Below are positions 56,023 through 64,000 of a DNA stretch of 64,000 nt, piece after piece (within the stretch, counting starts at the first letter, position 1; each line of letters starts with the position of its first letter). The DNA comes from Eurosta solidaginis. Its lineage: Eukaryota > Arthropoda > Insecta > Diptera > Tephritidae. The translations under genes were made by a program, and so were the position numbers. The DNA lies in the NCBI RefSeq assembly GCF_040869045.1, contig NC_090324.1, forward strand, positions 194,926,028-194,990,027, given 5' to 3'. The notes beneath the pieces are model-generated. The model was given only the letters and a program-made list of their open reading frames with translations, was not told where the DNA came from and did not search any database.

Positions 56023-57591
56023 CTAGGCTTTTGCTCTCCGTCGGTGGAACCTCCGCAGCATGGGCCATTTGATTACGTAACGGTCATTACCAAGTACTTT
56101 GTCAATAATGAAGAGTCCTTTAAATCGTGGTTCTAATTTTCGTGATTCGCCCGTGCTACTTAACTCGCTTTCAGTTAAGACAATGTCACCCTTCTTATAT
56201 ACAGTTGGTTTATTATGAAGACGATCAAATCTTTGTTTTGACTTTTCACGTTGAACTGCAATTCTTTCAGTAGCTGTTTTCCTAATGGATTCAAGATCTA
56301 CAGTGACAGGTGATTCTTCAGACTGAAGTGTAAAAATAATTTTGTTGCGCAACGTATCACGTAGTTGAATACCAAACAGTAGCTCCTGAGGAGTTTTACC
56401 CATAATATCATTTTTCATTGTATTGAGAGACCATTGTAAATCTCGCATATGTAGATCCTATCGCTTGCCATTTGTTATAGTTGTACGTAACATAGATACT
56501 AATGTACGATTTACACGTTCTGCGTGTCCATTAGCTTTTTGCGTACGTACAGCGTTCAATATATGAACAATATCATTATCATAACAAAATGTTTTAGACC
56601 TATTTGTGGTAAAAGCAGTACCCCTATGCGTAATCATTCGGCTTGGTGTACCAAAATAGCTAAAAACTTCATTTAAAACGTTGATTACATGTTTTGTCGC
56701 TGTAGTTTTAACAGCCCGAACAACGGTAAACTTTGTAAAAGAATCAACGATAACAAGAACATGTTCGTTTCGTAGACTACTTCGTGGAAAAGGGCCTAAA
56801 TGATCCAAATGAATTGTCTTAAACGGTACTGGTTCAATTTCAGAATAATGGTATTTACCTTCAGTTTTTCCCCCAGACTTTTTGTTGTATGCACAATCCA
56901 CGCAAGAACTAATATACGATTTCGCAAAATTTCGCATACGAGGGAACCACATATTTTGTTTAATCCTGTCTATGGCTTTATCTAAACCCATATGACCAGC
57001 TTTGTCATGAGATTCGTGAAGAATGTTATATCGAACGCGTTTTGGAACTACCCAAAGCTTTTTGTTATTATCCAACCGGTAAAGTCTATCATACTCGAGA
57101 ATATAACCATCCATCTTCGAAATATTTTGTTGCTTCATCGACTCGATAATTGCTTTAATTTTATCGTCCTGAAGTTGCAAACTGAACAACCAATCTTCAT
57201 TTTCGACGTTGACTTTACCTATTCTTAACGAAGCTGTTTCTTTTTCCTGTGATGGTTCGGCAGGAGCCCTACTCAATGCGTCAACGTGACACATCAAGTT
57301 TCCCGCTCTGTGTTCAATTTTAATTTCATAATCCTGTATACGTAGCCACCACCTTGCAACGCGTTGCACTAATTCGCGCTTTGCCATGACTGTCCTTATA
57401 GCACCGCAATCAGTCACAACAACTATTGATTTACCCTGAATATAGCAGTTCATCCTCTCCAAAGATTCAACTACAGACAAACACTCCAACTCGTGGCTAT
57501 GATACCGTCTCTCTGCGTTAGTGTTCGATCGGCTGTAATATATTACAGGTTTCCAATCATTACCCTCACATTGCAGCAATACACCAGCCAA
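56023..57591 (-). pseudogene. RNase H-integrase of an antisense gypsy element (gypsy-D)
   Basis: RNase H reads ERRYHSHELECLSVVESLER, VVTDCGAIRTVM and HVDALSRAP. The integrase finger is HESHDKAGHMGLDKAIDRIK followed by SCVDCAYNKK. The core has IHLDHLGPFPR and HAERVNRTL. The second catalytic Asp is His (MITHRGTAFT). TAG at 56,458-56,460 interrupts before RDLQWSLNTM. The C-terminal part (KKGDIVLTESELS, LEPRFKGLFIIDKVL) ends at 56,023, where the element is cut; no 3' LTR is present. Confidence 0.88.
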
Positions 57592-58548
57592 GCCAACAGA
57601 ACTAGCATCTGTATGTAATTGATGTTCAGCATCAAGTCAAAAAGCAGCAATAACAGGCTGCGAAATAAGTGCTAACTTTAATTTTTCAAAAGATTCATTT
57701 TGCTCGCACCCCCAAATGAACGGCTGATCTTTGCGCAAAAGTAATCGCATTGCGCGGCACGAATTTTCTAAAATAGCCACTAAGGCCTAAAAATTTCCGA
57801 ACTTCTGTAACATTTGTTGGTGGCTTAAAATTTTGTATGGCTAAAGTTTTCAATTTACCAGGAATTATACCCTCAGGAACAATCTGGTGACCCAAAAATT
57901 CAATGGTTTCTTGAAAGAAAGTGCACTTACCAATATTCAGTGTTAGGAATAACTCACGTATATAAAGGCGCGTCTCAACTTTTGCATAATTTCTTTACGA
58001 GTATTACCAGCAACCAAAATGTCGTCCATGTAATGGATCATGTCACCTGGTTCAATTCTTTCCTTAACTTTCGCCATCAAACGTTGAAAAACTGCTGGTG
58101 CGTTTTTTAACCCGAACGGCATGCGTTTAAATTCGTAAAACCCTTCGGTTGTCACAAATGCAGTATATTTTCTACTTTCAATTGAAATAGGCACTTGATA
58201 ATAACCGCTATTTAAATCTAACGCACAAAATATTCGATACCGTTTCGCGTCGTGTAAAGTTTCCTCTATATTAAGCATTGGAAAAATTTCTTTTTTTGTA
58301 AAATTATTCAATTTACGATAATCGATACAAAGTCTATCTTGACCATTCTTCTTTTTCACAAGTGTAATTGGACTAGCATATTCCGATTCCGACTTTTGTA
58401 TTATATCATTTTCTAATAATTCGTTAATCATTTTCGACACGATAACATGTTTTGGTTCCGAAACACGATATGGTTGTTGCACTACAGGTTCCTTAGTTGT
58501 TAAAGTAATTTTCATTTCCACTGCATTTGTTTTACCTATTTCATGCAA
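57592..58548 (-). pseudogene. Reverse transcriptase of gypsy-D
   Basis: The frame from 58,548 reads SEYASPITLVKKKNGQDRLC, IDYRKLNNFTKKEIFPMLNI, CALDLNSGYYQVPI, FKRMPFGLKNAPAVFQRLMA and MIHYMDDILVAG, so the catalytic YMDD box is intact. It breaks at 57,943 (frameshift). It resumes at 57,895 with GHQIVPEGIIPGKLKTLAIQ and EVRKFLGLSGYFRKFV, then breaks again at about 57,700. Confidence 0.88.
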
Positions 58549-59039
58549 TCCCCAGCGAATATATCTCGATATTCATTAATTAATTTAATTACATCGTTTT
58601 GCACATTTTCATCACCGATTCCGAAAGTTATGTCAGTATTATTTATTAAATGTTTTTCTGGTTTACATTCCAATTTTTTCATTGCCCCGCTATTCACAAA
58701 CTTTGCCATTCCGTTCTCTACAGTAACATTTAAATCACGAAAAATATTTTGACCAATTAACAAGTAGTGTGTTACAATTTCATCATCAACTATATAAACA
58801 TGTATTGATATGCTAACATCATCGATACTAATTTTAATTTCAGATTTTCCTATTGTTAATCGTTCACTGCCACAAATGCCACTAATTTTTAATACACACG
58901 ACTCTTGTTTTATATTTAACGTATCCGCAACCGATTTACGCATTAACGAGCAATGGCTACCTGTATCCACAAATGCAATAAGTTCGCGTTTATTTATATA
59001 CGCAATCTTTTCAAAAACTTTTTCCATTTCATCACACAT
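58536..59039 (-). pseudogene. Protease region of gypsy-D
   Basis: The 167-codon frame has an intact active site, LIAFVDTGSHCSLMRKSVAD, then YLLIGQNIFRDLNVTVENGM. It overlaps the RT frame by 13 bases in another frame. This could be natural or a frameshift lesion. Downstream it reads into the linker IKLINEYRDIFAGD, as in other gypsy Pol proteins. Confidence 0.82.
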
Positions 59040-59084
59040 AGTTTGCCGAATTGGTTTAGATTTTCCACAATTCTGAGATTCATC

Positions 59085-60085
59085 TTAAGCATGAACCTTA
59101 TCACAATCTATGCAACGTGGACGACGTGGTGGTTTGGTACATTTAGATGATATATGTCCTGCTTCTTCACAGTTGTAACATTTCACTGGAGATCTTGATT
59201 CGATGGTCTGCAAATTATTAGTTACATTATCAACTTTCGATTTGACTACACACGTATCTCTGGAGTTACCCGGATTATGTTGGAAAAATTCTGTTATATG
59301 TTCACGAAGTTCTTTTGTAGACCGAAATTTCATTGCCGAAATAGCAGTTTGTAAATCCCGATGTCGTAAACCGTCACGTATATATCTTATTATAGCTTGC
59401 TCACTCAAGTTAAAACGCCTACCTAATGAGTTTAATCGAAAACAATAGTCAATAACGTTTTCATTATATCGACGCGGCGTAGCAGAAATTCGATGGTGCA
59501 CTTCAGCCTCATTTAAATTTAAGCCGAATTCACTTATTAAATCTCGAGAAAAATCTACCCAATTCGAATATACAACTTAAGGTGCATCTAACCACCATTT
59601 CGCTGCACCTTTCATTTTACCAAACACTGCCAACACGAGTCCTATTTCATCCCATTTATATGCATTGACTGCCGCGTTTACCCGTTCTACAAAATGTTCA
59701 ACTGTTATTGATTGCATGTCCATCGGATCGAATTCTGGTATAGACTTTTCAATTTCTTTAACAGAATATAAACTACGTACTGATCCCGTCGATACTGAGC
59801 TCGCGATTCGATTTAACTCGTGATCAGTTGCATCTTGTGATGTATTATAACCGACACTTGTGAAACCACACTCATTTCAGAAATTTTGGTTGTCAAAGAT
59901 TCAATCATTTTACGCATTTCATTTAATTGCTGTTGCATACTATTATTTTTATCTTGCACTTCTTCTGTGCCTGTGAATTCTATATAAACTTGAATTAGTT
60001 CAGCTTTTGAACCACTTGTCGGAAGATTCTTATCATGCAATATTTGTTTTATTGCATCAATACATAAATCGCTAATTTTAACCAT
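59085..60085 (-). pseudogene. gag: Gag of gypsy-D with SAP-like N-terminus
   Basis: From the ATG at 60,083-60,085 the protein starts MVKISDLCIDAIKQILHDKN, LPTSGSKAELIQVYIEF, the helix-turn-helix pattern of a SAP motif. A helical stretch then follows. A one-base shift near 59,845 and a TAA near 59,578 (after KWWLDAP) interrupt it. The reading continues to a capsid-like part (YCFRLNSLGRRFNLSEQAII) and a CCHC knuckle CYNCEEAGHISSKC near 59,170. It ends at 59,085. The SAP assignment rests on pattern only. Confidence 0.78.
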
Positions 60086-60461
60086 TTTTATTTTTTTTTA
60101 GCCACAAATTCGTTATTGCTTTTTAATTTATTTATACGTATTTGGTTCGTTTTCGCGTTTTACACCTGAGTGTTCGCCGTTTGAATGTTTACAATGCGTC
60201 AGTAAACCGTTAATATCGTTGCGATTTGATAGAGATTGTACGTTTCACTCAAATCCGTCGTTACATCTTATATAATTTATTAAAACCGCATAAACTCTGC
60301 TATTGCAGATAAATTGAATACTATACATAAACAGATCTTCCGTTGCGTATGAGTAACCAAACATTTATGGTCGTATTTGCGTTTGCGCGAAGGTTTTCCC
60401 GACCACTTCTGAATTGTTAAAGAAACTAGTATTTCTTTAAAAGGGTACTTGTTAATTACTT
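60086..60461 (-). other. Leader or LTR remnant of gypsy-D
   Basis: This non-coding stretch lies upstream of the gag start on the minus strand. It probably holds the leader and part of the 5' LTR. With no second LTR in the window the boundary cannot be set, and no PBS was recognised. Confidence 0.4.
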
Positions 60462-63130
60462 TTTATACTCAGTTGAGCAGAGCTCACAGAGTATATTAAC
60501 TTTAATTGGATAACGGTTGCTTGTACAGGTATAAAGGAATCGAGATAGATATAGACTTCCATATATCAAAATCATCAGTATCGAAAAAAAATTTGATTGA
60601 GCCATGTCCGTCCGTCCGTCCGTCCGTCTGCCCGTTAACACGATAACTTTAGTAAATTTTGAGGTATCTTGATGAAATTTGGTATGTAGATTCGTGGGCA
60701 CTCATCTCAGATCGCTATTTAAAATGAACGATATCGGACTATAACCACGCCCACTTTTTCGATATCGAAAATTTCGAAAAACCGAAAAAATGCGATAATT
60801 CATTGCCAAAGGCGGTTAAAGCGATGAAACTTGGTAGATGGGTTGACATTATGACGCAGAATATAAAATTAGTAAGATTTTGGACAATGGGCGTGGCACC
60901 GCCCACTTTTACAAGAAGGTAATTTAAAAGTTTTGCAAGCTGTAATTTGGCAGTCGTTGAAGATATCATGATGAAATTTGGCAGGAACGTTACTACTATT
61001 ACTATATATGTGCTAAGTAAAAATTAGCAAAATTGGATGAAGAACACGCCCACTTTTTAAAAAAAATTTTTTTAAAATTCAAATTTTAACAAAAAATTTA
61101 ATATCTTTACTGTATATAAGTAAATTAAGTCAAAATTCAACTCCAGTAATGATATGATGCAACAAAATACAAAAATAAAAGAAAATTTCAAAATGGGCGT
61201 GGGTCCGCCCATTTTCATTTAGTTTGTCTAGAATACTTTTAATGCCATAAGTCGAACAAAAATTTACCAATCCTTCTCAAATTTGGTAGGGGCATAGATT
61301 CTATGACGGTAACTGTTCTCTGTGAAAATGGGCGAAATCGGTGGAAGCCACGCCCAGTTTTTATACATAGTCCAACGTCTGTCCTTCCGCTCGGCCGTTA
61401 ACACAATAACTTAAGCAAAAACCGATATATCTTTGCTAAACTTAGCCCACGTACTTATCTGAACCCACTTTATCTTGGTATAAAAAATGGCCGAAATCCG
61501 ACCATAACCAAAGTGGGCGTGGTTGATCGATATCGAAAATTACGAAAAATTAAAAAAATTCCATAATTCTATACCAAATACGAAAAAAGGGATGAAACAA
61601 GGCAACTGGATTGGTTTATTGACGCAAAATATAACTTTGGAAAAAACTTTGTAAAATGGGTGTGACACCTACCATATTAAGTAGAAGAAAATGAAAAAGT
61701 TCTACAAGGCGAAATCAACAGCCCTTGGAATCTTGGCAGGAATACTGTTAGTGGTATTGCATATATAAATAAATTATCAGTACCCGACAGATGATTTTCT
61801 GGATCACCTGGTCCACATTTTGGTCGATATCGCGAGAACGCCTTCCCATATACATCTAAGGGACACTCGCTTTTAAAACCCTCATTAATACTTTTAATTT
61901 GATATCCATATCGTACAAACACATTCTAGAGTCACCCCTGGCCCACCCTAATGGCGATATCTCGAAAAGGCGTCCACCTATAGACCTAATGCCCACTCCC
62001 TCTTAAAATGCTCAGTAACACCTTTCGTTTGATACCCATATCGTACAATGCCCACTTCCTCTTAAAATGCTCAGTAACACCTTTCGTTTGATACCCATAT
62101 CGCACATGCACATTCTAGAGTCACCCCTGGCCCACCCTAATGACGATATCTCGAAAAGGCGTCCACCTATAGACCTCATGCCCACTCCCTCTTAAAATGC
62201 TCAGTAACACCTTTCGTTTGATACCCATATCGTACAAACATTCTAGAGTCACCCTTGGCCCACCCTAATGGCGACATTTCGAAAAGGCGTCCACCTATAG
62301 ACCTAATCCATACTCCCTCTTAAAATGCTCAGTAACATTTCGTTTGATACCCATATCGTACATACATTCTAGAGTCACCCCTGGCCCACCCTAATGGCGA
62401 TATCTCGAAAAGGCGTCCACCTATAGACCTAATGCCCACTCCCTCTTAAAATGCTCAGTAACACCTTTCATTTGATTCCCATATCGTACAAACACATTCT
62501 AGAGACACCTCTGGTCCACCTTTATGGCGATATCTCGAAACGGCGTCCACCTATGGAACTAAGGATCACTCCTTTTCAAAATACTCATTAACAGCTTTCC
62601 TTTGATACCCATATCGTACAAACATATTCTAGAGTCACCCCTGGTCCACCTTTATGGCGATTTCTCGAAAAGGCGTTCACCTATAGAACTAAAGCCCATT
62701 CCCTTTTAAAATACTCATTACCACCTTTCATTTGATACCCATATCGTACAAACACATTCTAGAGTCACCCCTGGTCCACCTTAATGGCGATATCTCGAAA
62801 AGGCGTCCACCGATAGACCTAAGGCCCACTCCCTCTTAAAATGCTCAGTAACACCTTTCATTTGATACCCATATCGTACAAACAAATTCTAGAGTCAGCC
62901 CTGGTCCACCTTTATGGCGATATCCCTAAATGGCATCCATCCATAGAACTATGGCCTACTCTCTCTTAAAATACTCTTTAATACCTTCCATTTGATACAC
63001 GTCATACAACCACATTCCAGGGTTACCCTAGGTTCATTTTCCTACATGGTGATTTTCCTTATTTTGTCTCCATAGCTCTCAACTGAGTATGTAATGTTCG
63101 GTTACACCCGAACTTAGCCTTCCTTACTTG
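60462..63130 (+). mobile_element. DINE-like element B, complete (2.67 kb)
   Basis: It runs from TTTATACTCAGTTGAGCAGA to CCTTCCTTACTTG. A four-unit GTCC run is at 60,608-60,627. ACTCAGTTGAG (60,467-60,477) and CTCAACTGAGT (63,078-63,088) are inverted near the ends. The edges are T|T, with flanking TTAATTA on both sides but not as an adjacent duplication. This fits T-T insertion of Helentron-type elements. There is no coding sequence. It is the uninterrupted counterpart of element A. Confidence 0.83.
61915..62990. repeat. Tandem repeat, about 125-130 bp x 8-9, inside DINE-B
   Basis: Units share TTCTAGAGTCACCCCTGG, GATATCTCGAAAAGGCGTCC, CCCACTCCCTCTTAAAATGC and TTTGATACCCATATCGTA. Some units are shortened, and a duplicated 60-bp piece lies near 62,045-62,100. 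The first and second halves of the array differ (CCACCCTAATGG against CCACCTTTATGG), suggesting local expansion. Confidence 0.9.
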
Positions 63131-64000
63131 TTAATTAGTATGTTTAATATAATTTCATTATATAAAATTATTTCCGGGTTAAACGTAATGAATATTAACA
63201 AAACGATGTTTTCAATATCAACCAATCATTTTTTCAATTCTAACCGCCTACTAAAAATTTCTTATTTTTCAAAATTGCTGAAGTTGCTATGTCGTAACAC
63301 ATATAAAGAAAAAAACACAATCACTTTTTTCAATTGTTTTTTCCCATGGCTCAATTAAATGGTGGCCTCATCTCATCAGCCGATTTTATTTATTTCATTG
63401 CATGGGTCGATGGGATTGTCAAAATGAGGTGGCAAACTCAAAATGAAACCAACACATTGGCAACATTTTCTTACATATCCAAAAACTGCTAAGTTTTATA
63501 TTTCCATTCCATACCATTCGCACCAACACCAATACACAGATTTTGAGAATTTGGACAGACATGTTTTGTTATTGTACAGATGAGCCAACCATATAGTTGA
63601 ACCATGGTTTTTTCCGTTGATGATATCCGTTTCAAACAAGTTACGAGGCGACCGTGACAGGACGGTGAAGCAAGCATTTCGTTATAAAAACAAAATACAA
63701 CTATATATATCATGGTGCTCGCTGCCGTCAAGAACACAAATAAATTGGATTACACAGAAAAGAGAACAATTTTGAGCCTCATATTTTAATATACAGGGCA
63801 GTACATGTTATCGTATACATATCGTAATTAGTGCTCCATTTGCATACACACAGCCTACGCTCATAATCGCAAGCATATTGCTTTATATTGCGGCTTTTCA
63901 CATTGCACTGTTTGGTTTTCTGAGTACATGTACATATATATCGTAATTATTGCTGCATTTGCCTTAATACAAGCATATTGTTTTATATTGCGGTTCTTTA
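63131..64000. other. AT-rich DNA with a terminal direct repeat
   Basis: No gene supported. The piece just right of DINE-B is the continuation of the DNA that DINE-B entered (gypsy-D leader/LTR or host). Near the window end, two copies of ATATCGTAATTA...GCATTTGC with AAGCATATTG and TTTATATTGCGG (about 63,819-63,898 and 63,936-64,000) form an imperfect direct repeat. Confidence 0.45.

Noticed and set aside
60445..63140. TTAATTA on both sides of DINE-B as a target duplication
   Set aside because: The two copies are not both adjacent to the element ends (three extra bases on the left), so T|T insertion without duplication fits better.
63489..63737. Antisense 82-codon frame near the window end
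   Set aside because: No recognisable domain, no homologous copy and no context. Likely chance.

Overview
The window is a dense nest of transposable elements and their debris. I found no host protein-coding gene, rRNA, tRNA or CRISPR array. The setting looks like an insect genome, most likely a fly. It combines Ty3/gypsy and BEL/Pao LTR elements, several APE-type non-LTR elements, a Helitron-type Rep/helicase relative, and short elements with DINE-1/mini-me features: tandem repeats, GTCC/GTCT runs and 'TATACTC...GAGTATA' ends. A tephritid is a plausible guess but is not proven by anything seen here.

Layout. 1-10.56 kb: a gypsy family (here 'gypsy-A'). It comprises one broken full-length copy (+), an LTR-LTR junction with only 9 nt between, an LTR fused to a pol fragment (+), and a head-to-head antisense copy. 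The LTR of the antisense copy (10.56-17.36 kb) is split by a young, apparently intact 5.6 kb Ty3/gypsy element with a CHCC gag box resembling the CsRn1/Kabuki group (11,187-16,790). Its 208-bp LTRs are identical, and gag and pol are joined by what looks like a textbook -1 frameshift signal. 17.4-22.6 kb: unassigned DNA, then a palindromic foldback sequence attached to an antisense Helitron that has lost its Rep domain. 22.8-30.5 kb: a scrap of another gypsy and a diverged, decayed antisense relative of gypsy-A ('gypsy-C'). 31.3-31.7 kb: an isolated hairpin. 32-38 kb: antisense BEL integrase with an extra downstream ORF, an antisense APE non-LTR element with PHD-like ORF1 fingers, and a sense R1-like 3' end. 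37.2-41.2 kb: a sense BEL element with a non-LTR insertion. 41.2-43.4 kb: mini-me/DINE-like repeats.

43.4-46.7 kb: foldback, 5'-truncated LOA-like non-LTR (antisense), deleted Helitron copy and a second foldback. 46.7-54.0 kb: a DINE-like element split by an almost intact 4.7 kb CR1/Jockey-group non-LTR element. 54.0-56.0 kb: a second LOA-like copy (antisense). 56.0-60.1 kb: an antisense gypsy with an apparent SAP-like gag N-terminus. 60.5-63.1 kb: an uninterrupted second DINE-like copy. 63.1-64 kb: unassigned AT-rich DNA.

The genes do not form a pathway; each element encodes parts of its own replication machinery. Only the nested CsRn1-like element has all its ORFs intact. The CR1-like element shows one visible frameshift. 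Everything else is dead or non-autonomous. The order of insertion can be read from the nesting: gypsy-A before the CsRn1-like element, DINE-A before the CR1-like element, and BEL before the non-LTR fragment in its gag.
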